Source: Kofleriaceae bacterium (GTDB lineage Bacteria > Myxococcota_A > Polyangia > Haliangiales > Haliangiaceae). Taken from it: a stretch of 49,591 nucleotides of DNA. A program made the position numbers and the translations under genes. Positions 9,955 to 21,852 of this stretch are shown one piece after another (within the stretch, counting starts at the first letter, position 1; the number at the start of each line of letters is the position of its first letter). The stretch covers positions 5,445 through 55,035 of the forward strand of contig JAGPCO010000040.1 in the NCBI GenBank assembly GCA_018058095.1, written 5' to 3'. The notes beneath the pieces are model-generated. The model was given only the letters and a program-made list of their open reading frames with translations. It was not told the DNA's origin and did not search any database.

Positions 9955-9976
9955 CTGCCCTGGCGACACCGGGCAG
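9955..9976 (+). terminator. Hairpin after the lectin lipoprotein gene
   Basis: CTGCCC (9955-9960) and GGGCAG (9971-9976) form a 6-bp stem, 12 nt after the stop codon and just before the next promoter. No T-run follows, so termination is uncertain. Confidence 0.35.
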
Positions 9977-9983
9977 AACCGGC

Positions 9984-10004
9984 TATCCTTCCCGGCCGAA
10001 GGGG
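9984..10004 (+). promoter_or_regulatory. -10 box and Shine-Dalgarno of the PEGA operon
   Basis: TATCCT (9984-9989) is followed about 10 nt later by GAAGGGG and then the ATG at 10012. Unlike most promoters here, this one predicts a short leader of roughly 15-18 nt with a real ribosome-binding site. Confidence 0.5.
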
Positions 10005-10011
10005 CAACTGG

Positions 10012-11499
10012 ATGAACCTACGACGAAGACTCGTGATTTCGGCCACGCTCGTGCTGGTGATGGGGCTGGTGACGGCGTTGGCGCGACCCGCCTTCGCCGC
10101 CGATGACGGCGCCCTGGTCGCAGCACAAGCAGCGTTCGACCGGGCCCAGGACGACTACGTGGCCAAGCGTTATGACGAGGCCGCCGCCGGCTTCCTCAAG
10201 GCGTACGAGTCGCGCCCGTTCCCGCAGTTCCTCTACAACAGCGCCGCCGCCTTCCACATGAAGGGCAAGGCCGGCGCCGACGTCGCCGCCTACGAGAAGG
10301 CGGTCGAGGGCTACAAGCGCTACCTCCAGGCCGACCCGGCCGCGAGCGACAAGGCCAAGGTCGAGAAGGCCATCACCGTCCTCGAGGCCGAGATCAAGCG
10401 GCTCAAGGCGGCGCCGGTCGTGCCGCCCGGGACGGCGCCCAACCCGGCCACCACCGCACCGTCGCAGGAGGTGCAGAACCTCGGCGACGTCAAGGTGCGC
10501 GGCCTCCTGGTCATCGAGAGCGAGCCGACCGGGGCGACCATCTATCTCGACGACAAGAGCAAGGGCAAGTTCGGCACGACGCCGTGGAGCGGTCAGCTCG
10601 AAGGCGAGCACCTCGTCATCGTCGAGAAGGAGGGCTACAAGGCGGCCGACTCCAAGATCGCCGCCAACCCCGATCGCCTGACCGTGCTCAAGCTCGACAT
10701 GTCGGAGGCCAGCTTCTTCGGCCGCGTCGAGATCACCTCCAACGTGCCGGGCGCCGAGGTCTACGCCGACGATCGCACCGTCGGCGCCATCGGCAAGACC
10801 CCGCTCAAGACCGAGTTCAAGCCGGGCAAGCACAAGATCTGGGTCACGGCCGAGGGCTACGACGAGGTCGAGAAGGAGCTCGACGTCATCGCCGGCGAGA
10901 CGGCCGAGGTGGCGGTCACGCTCAAGGGCGGCCCGGTCGGCTACGTCTACGTGCGCGGCCAGGACATCGAGCAGAGCTCGATCTGGGCCGACGGCGAGCT
11001 GCTGTGCGAGCGCGGCCCGTGCCGCAAGGCGCTGCGCGAAGGCTGGCACCGCGTCACGGTCAGCCGCGACGGCTACAAGTCGTACACCCGCCGGATCGAG
11101 GTCCAGGCCAAGACCGAGACCTCGATCAAGGTCAGCCTGGCCAAGAAGCCGAGCCGGAGCGACGCCATCGCCGCCTACGCGCTGTCGGCGGTGTTCCTCG
11201 GCGGCGGCGCCTACGCCGGCCTGCAGAGCAACAAGCTGCGCGACGAGCTCGACGCCGACATCATGGCCGGCACCCCGCCGGTCGACAGCGAGGACCCGCG
11301 CTTCCTGCGCGGCAAGATCTACGCCTGGGTCGCCGACGGCGCGTTCGTGCTCGGCGGGGTGACCGCGCTGACCGCGATCTACTACACGTTCCGCGACAAG
11401 GGCCTGCCGTCGACCGCCATCCTCGATGTCGGCGCGGTCGGGTTCAGCCCGCAGGTCGGCCCGACGTACGCGGGCCTCGGCATGGAGGTGAGCTGGTGA
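10012..11499 (+). CDS. PEGA-domain exported protein with TPR-like N-terminus
   Basis: A 495-aa predicted envelope protein. A signal peptide (residues 1-27, ending RPAFA/ADD) is followed by a helical, TPR-like segment (about 30-125: AAQAAFDRAQDDYVAKRYDEAA). Three PEGA repeats follow: VIESEPTGATIYLDD, EITSNVPGAEVYADD and a diverged third with WADGELLCERGPC. A hydrophobic stretch (AYALSAVFLGGGAYAGL) and a second one (VADGAFVLGGVTALTAIYY) near the C-terminus suggest membrane anchoring. PEGA domains are extracytoplasmic and common in Myxococcota next to Ser/Thr kinases, as here. The stop shares one base with the next ATG. Ligand unknown. Confidence 0.85.
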   Translation: MNLRRRLVISATLVLVMGLVTALARPAFAADDGALVAAQAAFDRAQDDYVAKRYDEAAAGFLKAYESRPFPQFLYNSAAAFHMKGKAGADVAAYEKAVEGYKRYLQADPAASDKAKVEKAITVLEAEIKRLKAAPVVPPGTAPNPATTAPSQEVQNLGDVKVRGLLVIESEPTGATIYLDDKSKGKFGTTPWSGQLEGEHLVIVEKEGYKAADSKIAANPDRLTVLKLDMSEASFFGRVEITSNVPGAEVYADDRTVGAIGKTPLKTEFKPGKHKIWVTAEGYDEVEKELDVIAGETAEVAVTLKGGPVGYVYVRGQDIEQSSIWADGELLCERGPCRKALREGWHRVTVSRDGYKSYTRRIEVQAKTETSIKVSLAKKPSRSDAIAAYALSAVFLGGGAYAGLQSNKLRDELDADIMAGTPPVDSEDPRFLRGKIYAWVADGAFVLGGVTALTAIYYTFRDKGLPSTAILDVGAVGFSPQVGPTYAGLGMEVSW

Positions 11500-12788
11500 T
11501 GCGCACGATCGGCTTCCGTCTCACCGTTCCCGCCCTGGCCTGCGTCGGCCTCGGCTCCGGCTGCCTGTGGAGCAAGTTCGACGAGCTGCAGGACGACACC
11601 TGGGTCGAGGCGGTCGGAGCGCCCGACAGCGTCGCGTCCGGTCGCTGGGGCGAGAGCTTCGTCGAGGGTATCGCCGGCTCGGCCGCCGACGGCACCACCA
11701 TCACCGTGCTGGCCCGCAACGGGGCGGCCCTGGCCAGCCTGCGCTACGACGCCGCCGGCAAGCGCACGGTCGTCCCGACCACCCAGCCCATCAGCGACCT
11801 CGCCGTGTTCGAGACCAACTTCGCCGAGCAGCAGCTGATGATCGGCAGCGCGACCACCTCGGAGGTGGCGCTGGTGGTGGTGACCGCGGCCGACAACGAC
11901 CCGCGCGCCAACACCAAGGTCATCGTCGTCGACGCCGCCACCGGCGCGCTGTCGGGCGGGCCGTACGAGCCGCCGCAGGCGCCCAACACGCTGTTCGGCG
12001 GCAAGGTCTCGCACGGCCTGGCCTTCGGCGCGTCCGACGCCGAGATGTGGATCGCCCGGACCGACCAGGTGCTCCGGCTCGATCGCGCCGGCGCCGGCAC
12101 CTTCCTCGGCTGCTCGCTGCAGGGCGAAGAGGCGTTCGCCATCAGCTTCGGCGACGTCACCGGCGACGCCGTGGCCGACATCGTCGTCGCCAGCGCGCCC
12201 AACGTCGACCTGTCGGTGCCCGAGAACGGCCGGGTCTGGCTGCTCGACCCGGCCACGGTGACCGGCGACGGCACCCAGCCGGCCCTGCCGATGTGCGGCG
12301 TGCTGGGCGAGCTGACCGGCGCCCTGCCGATGGGCCCCGGCTCCCGCCTGCTGCTGGCCGACCTCGGGGCCGGGCCACGCCTGGTGTTGTCGACGCTGGG
12401 CGAGGCCGGCAAGGTGTCGATCCTCAACTTCGCCAGCGGCGCGCCCCTCATCGAGGCGGCCTACCCGGTGCCGGACCTCGGCTCGCTCACGATCGGCAAC
12501 GTCGACGACTCGACGCTGCCGCCCGAGCTCATCGTCGGCATCCCCAACATCGCCGCCGGCGGGGTGTCGGGCGCTGGCCAGGTCAAGGTGCTGTCGCCGG
12601 CCGGGGCCGAGCTGCTCACGCTCAGCGACGCCACGCCCGAGACCGGCGCCAAGTACGGCAAGTCGGTGGCGGCGGTCCCGTTCGGCGCCAACCGCACCAT
12701 CCTCGTCGTCGGCGACGAGGGCGAGGCGTCGGAGGCGTTCGTGTACTTCCGCACTACCCTGTACGACGACGTTCGGACCGGGCGCTGA
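11499..12788 (+). CDS. Lipoprotein with FG-GAP/VCBS-like beta-propeller
   Basis: A 429-aa exported protein. The N-terminal signal sequence ends GLGSGC, a lipobox, followed by LWSKFDELQDD. The body has repeated blade-like segments with integrin-style acidic loops, for example SFGDVTGDAVADIVVAS, and TIGNVDDSTLPPELIVG, as in FG-GAP/VCBS propellers that bind calcium or protein partners. It starts on the last base of the PEGA gene stop (TGATG) and ends 15 nt before the kinase gene, so PEGA protein, propeller and kinase are likely co-expressed. No enzymatic motif. Confidence 0.82.
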   Translation: MRTIGFRLTVPALACVGLGSGCLWSKFDELQDDTWVEAVGAPDSVASGRWGESFVEGIAGSAADGTTITVLARNGAALASLRYDAAGKRTVVPTTQPISDLAVFETNFAEQQLMIGSATTSEVALVVVTAADNDPRANTKVIVVDAATGALSGGPYEPPQAPNTLFGGKVSHGLAFGASDAEMWIARTDQVLRLDRAGAGTFLGCSLQGEEAFAISFGDVTGDAVADIVVASAPNVDLSVPENGRVWLLDPATVTGDGTQPALPMCGVLGELTGALPMGPGSRLLLADLGAGPRLVLSTLGEAGKVSILNFASGAPLIEAAYPVPDLGSLTIGNVDDSTLPPELIVGIPNIAAGGVSGAGQVKVLSPAGAELLTLSDATPETGAKYGKSVAAVPFGANRTILVVGDEGEASEAFVYFRTTLYDDVRTGR

Positions 12789-12803
12789 CCGATCGGGTGC
12801 CGG

Positions 12804-14810
12804 GTGGCGTTCCACACGTGCCCGACGTGCAAGCGGGTGTTCGAGGTCGCCGGCTACTGCCCGTATGACGGGCAGACGCTGACCCTCGTCACCGACAGCA
12901 CGCCGACGGTGGCGTCGGTCGCGATGCCGGCGGTCGAGCAGCCGGTGACGCTGGCCTCGGCGATCATGCCGGCCCAGGTCCAGCTGCAGACCTTCCGCTC
13001 GCACTCGGCCCACACCAACACCGACTCGGCGCTGTCGGCGATGCGCGCGCACGAGAGCGAGTACGACCGGATGATCGGGCAGACCCTCGACGGCCGGTAC
13101 CACATCGACCGCAAGCTGGGCGAGGGCGGCATGGGCGTGGTGTTCGCGGCCCGGCACGCGGTGATCGAGCGGCCGCTGGCCATCAAGGTGCTCAAGCGCG
13201 AAGTGATGCGCGAGGCCGCGACCATCAAGCGCTTCGTGCAGGAGGCCAAGGCGGCCTCGCGTATCGGCCACCCCAACATCGTCGACGTGACCGACTTCGG
13301 CACGACCGCGGATGGCCTGACCTACCAGGTCATGGAGCTGATCGACGGCGTCACGCTCGGCCACGCGCTGCGCGTCGGCGGCGTGATGCCAGCGACCCGG
13401 GTCATCCGCATCATCGCCCAGATGGCGCGGGCGCTCGGCGCGGCCCACACCAAGGGTATCGTCCACCGCGATCTCAAGCCCGACAACGTCTTCCTGCTCG
13501 AGCGCGACGGCCGGCACGACTTCGTCAAGATCGTCGACTTCGGCATCGCCAAGGTGATCCCGGTCGGCGGCGAGCGCGGCGACGGGCCCAAGCTGACCCG
13601 GGCCGGCTCGGTGTTCGGCACGCCCGAGTACATGGCGCCGGAGCAGGCGTCGGGCCGGGGCGACGTCGATGGCCGGGCCGACATCTACGCCCTCGGCACC
13701 ATCGCCTACGAGCTGCTGACCGGCCGGGTCCCGCACCGGGGCGACTCGGTGGTGCGGACGCTGGCCATGCAGATGCTCGATCCAGTCGAGCCGCCGAGCC
13801 GGGTCCGACCCGATCTGACCATCCCGCCCGCGCTCGAGCAGGTGGTCATGCGCGCGCTGGCCAAGAAGCCGGCCGAGCGCTACCAGACGATGGCCGAGCT
13901 GGTCGTCGCGCTCGAGGCGGCCAGCGGCGGATCGCTGGCCGAGCCAGTCAGCACCGCGGCGGCGCAGGCCTATCAGCTGCCGGCCCTGCCACCCGGCGCC
14001 AGCGCCGAGGCCGACGGCACCCCGACCCAGGTCGACCGGACCCGGCGCGACTCCGGCCCCGATCCGAGCGCGCCCCCCACCGTCAACGACGGCCCGCTCA
14101 CCACCCCGGGCGGCCGACGCCGACCGGAGTCGACCCAGCGCCGCTACGTCGACGAGCCGGCCTTCGTCAGCAACCCGTCGGCGTCGGCGTTCGAACACCT
14201 GCTGGCGCGAGACAGCCAGCAGGACCTTCCGGAGCCGACGCCGGGTCGACGCGGCCGCGGCCGGATGCTCGTCCTGGTCGTGCTGGTCCTGGCCGCCGGC
14301 GCCGGCGGCGCGGCCTTCGCGCTGTGGGGGCAGGGTCGCGGCGGCGACGGCGACCAGGCCGCCATGCCGGCCGACGCGGCGATGATCGCGGTCCGCGTGA
14401 GCGACGCCGCGCCGGCGAAGGTGCCGACCGCCGAGCTCGCCGACGCCGCCGTGGTGGCGCGTGGCCCGGTCGACGCCCGCGTCGGGGCGGGCCACGGGCG
14501 GCAAGCCGACGCGGCGGAGGTGGTGACCGGCCCGCCGGTGACGGTCAAGGTGCTGACCGAGCCGGCGCGGTCCACTGTGTACCTGGGGCGGACGTTCCGC
14601 GGCTCGGGCGGCGTGACCATGCAGGAGCCGCGTGGAACCCAGGCCCAGGTCCGGTGCAGCGCCGAGGGGCACGTCGATGGCACGGTCGCCGTGACCTGGG
14701 ATCACGACAAGACCGTGACCTGCCGCATGCGCCGACGCAGCAAGTGCGTCGACGGCCTGCACAACCCGTTCGACGACTGCCCCGACGCCGGCCCGGTGTC
14801 GAGCCCGTGA
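12804..14810 (+). CDS. Transmembrane Ser/Thr protein kinase with zinc-ribbon and PEGA-like ends
   Basis: A 668-aa Hanks-type kinase. Residues 1-25 hold a zinc-ribbon-like CPTCKRVFEVAGYCPYDG. The kinase domain spans about 99-372: glycine loop LGEGGMGVVF, Lys128 in LAIKVLK, HRDLKPDN (catalytic Asp 223), DFGIAK (245-250), and GTPEYMAPEQ. All catalytic residues are present. A Pro/Thr-rich linker precedes one transmembrane helix (about 488-508), and the extracytoplasmic end has a PEGA-like segment (LTEPARSTVYLGRTFRGSG) and four cysteines. The start is GTG, 15 nt after the lipoprotein gene. The outside PEGA part could sense the co-encoded PEGA or propeller proteins. Confidence 0.93.
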   Translation: MAFHTCPTCKRVFEVAGYCPYDGQTLTLVTDSTPTVASVAMPAVEQPVTLASAIMPAQVQLQTFRSHSAHTNTDSALSAMRAHESEYDRMIGQTLDGRYHIDRKLGEGGMGVVFAARHAVIERPLAIKVLKREVMREAATIKRFVQEAKAASRIGHPNIVDVTDFGTTADGLTYQVMELIDGVTLGHALRVGGVMPATRVIRIIAQMARALGAAHTKGIVHRDLKPDNVFLLERDGRHDFVKIVDFGIAKVIPVGGERGDGPKLTRAGSVFGTPEYMAPEQASGRGDVDGRADIYALGTIAYELLTGRVPHRGDSVVRTLAMQMLDPVEPPSRVRPDLTIPPALEQVVMRALAKKPAERYQTMAELVVALEAASGGSLAEPVSTAAAQAYQLPALPPGASAEADGTPTQVDRTRRDSGPDPSAPPTVNDGPLTTPGGRRRPESTQRRYVDEPAFVSNPSASAFEHLLARDSQQDLPEPTPGRRGRGRMLVLVVLVLAAGAGGAAFALWGQGRGGDGDQAAMPADAAMIAVRVSDAAPAKVPTAELADAAVVARGPVDARVGAGHGRQADAAEVVTGPPVTVKVLTEPARSTVYLGRTFRGSGGVTMQEPRGTQAQVRCSAEGHVDGTVAVTWDHDKTVTCRMRRRSKCVDGLHNPFDDCPDAGPVSSP

Positions 14811-14834
14811 CGGGCGGCCAGCCTCGTCCCCTGG

Positions 14835-14840
14835 TACGGT
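14835..14840 (+). promoter_or_regulatory. -10 box of serA (TACGGT), leaderless geometry
   Basis: GGTACGGT ends 7 nt before the serA ATG at 14848. No Shine-Dalgarno sequence fits in the remaining space. Confidence 0.55.
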
Positions 14841-14847
14841 CGGCGCG

Positions 14848-16080
14848 ATGACGGCCGCTCCCACCTCGTTCCCCAAGTCCGAGATCAAGGTCCTCCTGCT
14901 CGAGAACATCCACCCGGTCGCGCGCGACCTGCTCGCCGCCGACGGGTTCGCGGTCGAGCTGCTGCCGAGCGCGCTGCCCGAGCCCGAGCTGATCCAGCGG
15001 ATGCGGGACGTCCACGTCCTCGGCATCCGCTCCAAGACGCAGGTCACCGCGGCCGCGCTGGCCGAGGCGCGCCGCCTGCTCGCGGTCGGCGCGTTCTGCA
15101 TCGGCACCAACCAGATCGCCACCGCCGCCGCCAACCGGGCCGGGGTGCCGGCCTTCAACGCGCCGTTCTCCAACACCCGCAGCGTGGCCGAGATGATCAT
15201 CGCCGAGATCATCGTGCTGGCCCGCCACCTCGGCGACCGCAGCCGCGAGGTCCACGCCGGGCGCTGGCGCAAGGTCGCGGTCGGCAGCCACGAGGTGCGC
15301 GGCAAGCACCTCGGCATCATCGGCTACGGCCACATCGGCCGGCAGGTCGGGGTGCTGGCCGAAGCGATGGGCCTGCGGGTGGCGTTCTACGACGTCGCGG
15401 CCCGGTTGCCGATGGGCAACAACGCGGCCCTGGCCGACCTCGACGAGCTGCTCGCGACCTCCGACTTCGTGACCCTGCACGTCCCGGCCACCCCACAGAC
15501 CGAGCGCATGATCGGCGCGGCCGAGCTGGCCCGGATGAAGCGTGGCAGCTACCTGCTCAACGCCAGCCGCGGCTCGGTGGTCGACCTCGACGCGCTGGCG
15601 GCGGCGCTGCGCAGCGGCCACGTGGCCGGAGCCGCCGTCGACGTCTACCCCGATGAGCCCGAGGGCGCCAGCGACGTGTTCTCCTCGCCGCTGCGCGAGC
15701 TGCCCAACGTCCTGCTCACGCCGCACATCGGCGGCTCGACCGAGGAGGCGCAGGAGGCCATCGGCCGCGAGGTGGCGGCGGCGCTGCTCAAGTACGTCAA
15801 CGCCGGCACCACCACCGGCGCGGTCAACTTCCCGCAGGTCGAGGTCCCGTTCACCCGTGGTACCCACCGCATCCTCAACGTCCACCGCAACGTGCCCGGC
15901 GTGCTGCGCGACATCAACAAGATCGTGTCCGACGTCGGCGCCAACATCCGGGCCCAGGTGCTGTCGACCGACAGCGAGATCGGCTACCTGGTGATGGACC
16001 TCGACCAGGACGTGTCGCAGGAGGTCCGGCGCCAGGTCGGCGAGCTGCCGACCAGCATCCGCACCCGCATCCTGTTCTGA
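14848..16080 (+). CDS. serA: D-3-phosphoglycerate dehydrogenase
   Basis: A 410-aa NAD-dependent enzyme that oxidises 3-phosphoglycerate to 3-phosphohydroxypyruvate, the first step of serine synthesis. The length equals that of the E. coli-type SerA. The N-terminal substrate domain has GIRSKTQV and GAFCIGTNQI. The NAD-binding domain carries IIGYGHIGRQVG, NASRGSVVDLDAL and the catalytic-His region LTPHIGGSTEEAQ. A C-terminal ACT domain (LNVHRNVPGVLRDINKI to the end) suggests serine feedback inhibition. It precedes sdaA, which degrades serine, by 118 bp, an unusual pairing. Confidence 0.96.
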   Translation: MTAAPTSFPKSEIKVLLLENIHPVARDLLAADGFAVELLPSALPEPELIQRMRDVHVLGIRSKTQVTAAALAEARRLLAVGAFCIGTNQIATAAANRAGVPAFNAPFSNTRSVAEMIIAEIIVLARHLGDRSREVHAGRWRKVAVGSHEVRGKHLGIIGYGHIGRQVGVLAEAMGLRVAFYDVAARLPMGNNAALADLDELLATSDFVTLHVPATPQTERMIGAAELARMKRGSYLLNASRGSVVDLDALAAALRSGHVAGAAVDVYPDEPEGASDVFSSPLRELPNVLLTPHIGGSTEEAQEAIGREVAAALLKYVNAGTTTGAVNFPQVEVPFTRGTHRILNVHRNVPGVLRDINKIVSDVGANIRAQVLSTDSEIGYLVMDLDQDVSQEVRRQVGELPTSIRTRILF

Positions 16081-16198
16081 CTTCGTCTCCAACCACGTTC
16101 ACGCCGGTCACCGCCGCGGTGCGATAGCCCGGGCCAGCGCCGAACCGGGCGCGTGATCTGTGGCAGCATGAAGGTCGGAAGCCGGGTCGCGCCCCTTC

Positions 16199-19587
<3,389 letters not shown>

Positions 19588-19597
19588 ACGAGCTGCC

Positions 19598-19864
19598 ATG
19601 GCCAAGATCGATCCGAGTCGCGTCGACGAGCTCCGCCGGGCCCTGGTCAAGCGCGGGTTCAAGCACGACGACCCGCTCGGCCACGAGTGCGCCGGCTGCG
19701 GCGAGTTCGCGGTCGTCCGCTACGTGCTGCAGAGCCGGCTGGGCGGGCGCGACATCGATCTGTGCATCCGCTGCGGCCTGGCCCGGTCGTGGAGCCGACG
19801 GGCCGGGACCGAGGATCGCGAGGAAGAGGCCGAGTTCGACCTGATCCGGTTCCTGCGGCTGTAG
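19598..19864 (+). CDS. Small zinc-ribbon-like protein
   Basis: An 88-aa protein of unknown function. Two CxxC pairs (ECAGCGEF and DLCIRCGLAR) about 32 residues apart should bind one zinc ion. The N-terminus is basic and helical (PSRVDELRRALVKRGFKHDD) and the C-terminus acidic then hydrophobic. The start ATG lies 10 nt after the poly-Asp protein gene, on the same strand, so it is probably its operon partner. Small two-CxxC proteins often bind nucleic acid or chaperone metals, but neither is shown here. Confidence 0.72.
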   Translation: MAKIDPSRVDELRRALVKRGFKHDDPLGHECAGCGEFAVVRYVLQSRLGGRDIDLCIRCGLARSWSRRAGTEDREEEAEFDLIRFLRL

Positions 19865-19883
19865 GCGGCGGCCCCGGCCAAGC

Positions 19884-20234
19884 TCACCACGGCCACCAGC
19901 GCCACAACCCCAGGCCGAACAGGGTCGAGGCCAGGTTGGCCAGCACGGCGGCCAGCACCGCCCGCCGCACCGACCAGCCGCCGGCGCGCGCACCCAGCGC
20001 CGCCAGCGCCGCCTCGACGACGACCACCGCCACCTCGCCGGTGCAGACCGACCACCAGTACGGCGCGCGGATGGGCCAGGCCAGCCACAGCAGCGGGTGG
20101 GTCAGGGCGTTGAGCCCGAGCGCCAGCGCCGGCGCCGCCCACCAGCGCGCCGGCGGCGGCGCCAGCACCAGCACCCACACCGGCAGCTCGATCGCCAGCG
20201 TCCACACGAACGCCAGCAGCCACAGCGTGGTCAT
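19884..20234 (-). CDS. Unknown 116-aa membrane protein
   Basis: A short, very hydrophobic protein with probably four transmembrane segments (LWLLAFVWTLAIELPVWVLVL; WAAPALALGLNALTHPLLWLAW; CTGEVAVVVVEAALAAL; AVLAAVLANLASTLFGLGLW). A TGEV element in the third segment may be a conserved polar site. The ATG overlaps the stop of the 307-aa membrane protein upstream (ATGA). It is the last gene of a three-gene minus-strand operon and is convergent with the zinc-ribbon gene 19 bp away. Function not recognised. Confidence 0.7.
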   Translation of the reverse strand: MTTLWLLAFVWTLAIELPVWVLVLAPPPARWWAAPALALGLNALTHPLLWLAWPIRAPYWWSVCTGEVAVVVVEAALAALGARAGGWSVRRAVLAAVLANLASTLFGLGLWRWWPW

Positions 20235-21154
20235 GGTCGGATCGTCACGTGCGAGCGCCGCGCACCGGCGAGCCGGTCGACCACCGCCACCAGCTCCCAC
20301 CACACGTGGACGAAGGCCAGCGCCAGGTAGGCGTCGCGGGTGACCAGGGTCGGCGCGACGCCGCCGAGCACCAGGAGCGGCAGCGGCGCGGCCAGCACCA
20401 GCTGCCAGCGCCACCGCAGCCCGAGGCCTGGCGCGGGCGGCGGCGCCAGCCAGCCCAGCCAGGCCGCGTAGTGCACCAGCTGCAGCAGCGCATAACCGAC
20501 GACGATCCGCGGCCCCCACGCCGCGCCTGCCCCCGGCGCCAGCACCGCGGCGGCACCCTCGAGCGACAGCCCGGCCAGCCGGCCGTCGCCGAGCGCGTGG
20601 TCGAGCAGGCCGAGCCCGATCGCCGCCAGCACCAGCCCCACCACGACGACGATCAACCCGGCGCCGCGGCGGTCGCGCGCACACGCGACCAGCAGGCCGA
20701 GCGCGACCAGGTTGTGGCCGTGCAGCAACCCCAGCATGGCCGGGCCGGGCCAGCGCAGCGCGAGCGCGGTCACCGCGACGACCACGCCGGCGACGCCGAG
20801 GCGGCGGGCCCAGCCGCCGGCCGCGACCAGCGCGGTGGCCAGCAGGGCCAAGCCGGCCAGGCCGAGCTCGAGCCACGGCGCCGCGCCGCCGCTCCAGGTC
20901 GCGTGTGCGCGGCCGACGGCGATGAGCGCGAGCGGACCGAGCGCGACCAGCACGGTGCGCGCGTGCCGGACCAGGCCGCGGTCGCCGAGGACGATCCGGG
21001 CGCTGGCCGCGACGTGGGGCAGCCCGAGCAGCAGCGGCGCCACCACCAGCACGGCGATCGGCGCCGCCAGCGCCAGCGCGGCCAGCGCCAGCGCGACCAC
21101 CACGCCGCGTGCGCCGCGCAGGGTCGTCGCGGCGCCGGCCAGCGCCGGCAGCAT
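20231..21154 (-). CDS. Unknown polytopic membrane protein, His-containing helices
   Basis: A 307-aa integral membrane protein with roughly eight or nine predicted helices. Histidines recur inside or at the ends of helices (LLGLPHVAAS, MLGLLHGHNLVAL, LLQLVHYAAWLGW, LAFVHVWWELVAV), a pattern seen in haem-, metal- or retinoid-linked membrane enzymes, but no named family is recognised. The ATG shares one base with the stop of the upstream Cys-rich protein gene, and its stop overlaps the next gene, so three membrane-associated proteins are made from one message. Confidence 0.72.
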   Translation of the reverse strand: MLPALAGAATTLRGARGVVVALALAALALAAPIAVLVVAPLLLGLPHVAASARIVLGDRGLVRHARTVLVALGPLALIAVGRAHATWSGGAAPWLELGLAGLALLATALVAAGGWARRLGVAGVVVAVTALALRWPGPAMLGLLHGHNLVALGLLVACARDRRGAGLIVVVVGLVLAAIGLGLLDHALGDGRLAGLSLEGAAAVLAPGAGAAWGPRIVVGYALLQLVHYAAWLGWLAPPPAPGLGLRWRWQLVLAAPLPLLVLGGVAPTLVTRDAYLALAFVHVWWELVAVVDRLAGARRSHVTIRP

Positions 21155-21573
21155 CACCGCCGCGACTTCCGGTAGGCCAGGTACACGCCGCCGCCGACCA
21201 TCAGCACGCCGATCACGATCCCGGCGATGAGCCCGGTCGAGCCGCCGCCACCACCGCCGCCAGCCCCGGCGGCCGCACCCTCGACGCAGCGCACGCACTC
21301 CCACGAGCTGATCTGCATCTGCCCGTCCGGCCCGGGCCGGCCCCGGCTGCAGGTGTCGGTCTGGCACACCCGGCCCGGACCGCAGGCCTGCCCGACCGCC
21401 TTGCCGCCGCACGCCTCGACGTCGGGCGACGGCACGTCGGCCCGGGCCGACGGCGCCGCGCCGAGCACGACCAGGGCGAGCGCGGCCAGGGTCACCAGCA
21501 CGCCGCGACGAGAAATCGCAACGCAACCGCCGGCGAGGCCGGCCGAGAACACGCGCCACCAGGAGGACATCAT
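21154..21573 (-). CDS. Secreted Cys-rich protein with C-terminal membrane anchor
   Basis: Up to 139 aa. A signal peptide with twin Arg (ISRRGVLVTLAALALVVLG) ends near PSARA/DVPS. The exported part has six cysteines in the order CGGKAVGQACGPGRVC, then QTDTC and WECVRC, a module often seen on Myxococcota surface proteins. A Gly-rich hinge leads to a C-terminal helix (GLIAGIVIGVLMVGGGVYLAY) and a KSRR tail, an anchor of the sorting-tag type. The start is uncertain: ATG 21573 and ATG 21570 overlap the divergent gene, while GTGs at 21552 or 21501 give shorter leaders. Confidence 0.62.
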   Translation of the reverse strand: MMSSWWRVFSAGLAGGCVAISRRGVLVTLAALALVVLGAAPSARADVPSPDVEACGGKAVGQACGPGRVCQTDTCSRGRPGPDGQMQISSWECVRCVEGAAAGAGGGGGGGSTGLIAGIVIGVLMVGGGVYLAYRKSRR

Positions 21574-21811
21574 GAGCTTGTACATCACCTTCGGCATCGT
21601 CTTCGCTTCGATCTGCGCCATCGTCGCCAGCAACCGCAACCGCAGCATCATCGGCTGGTTCTTCGCCGGCCTCCTGTTCGGCTGGCTCGGCCTGCTGGTC
21701 CTGGCGCTCCTGCCGCGCGCCACGGGCGAAGCCGTCGCGGCCACCACGCCCGCGGCCGGCCCGGCCCAGCCGATGCGGCTGGCCGAGGGCGCGGTCGCCT
21801 GGTGGAAGTGA
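21572..21811 (+). CDS. Small two-helix membrane protein, family copy A
   Basis: A 79-aa protein with an N-terminal helix (YITFGIVFASICAIVASN), a short charged loop (RNRS) and a second helix (IGWFFAGLLFGWLGLLVLALL) followed by Pro and a soluble tail. The pattern R-x-R, W, G-x-x-F-G, G-L-L-V-L, P recurs in the gene at 21853 and in the gene at 41889-42077, marking one small family. AGGAGG lies 5 nt before the ATG. The gene is divergent from, and at its first bases overlaps, the possible start of the Cys-rich anchored protein. No function recognised. Confidence 0.72.
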   Translation: MSLYITFGIVFASICAIVASNRNRSIIGWFFAGLLFGWLGLLVLALLPRATGEAVAATTPAAGPAQPMRLAEGAVAWWK

Positions 21812-21852
21812 ACGACCCCGCCACCCCACCCCGCCATCCACAGGAGCCTCCC

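Noticed and set aside
11382-15320. Open minus-strand frame of about 1300 codons
   Set aside because: Antisense shadow of the PEGA, propeller, kinase and serA genes; no recognisable motif.
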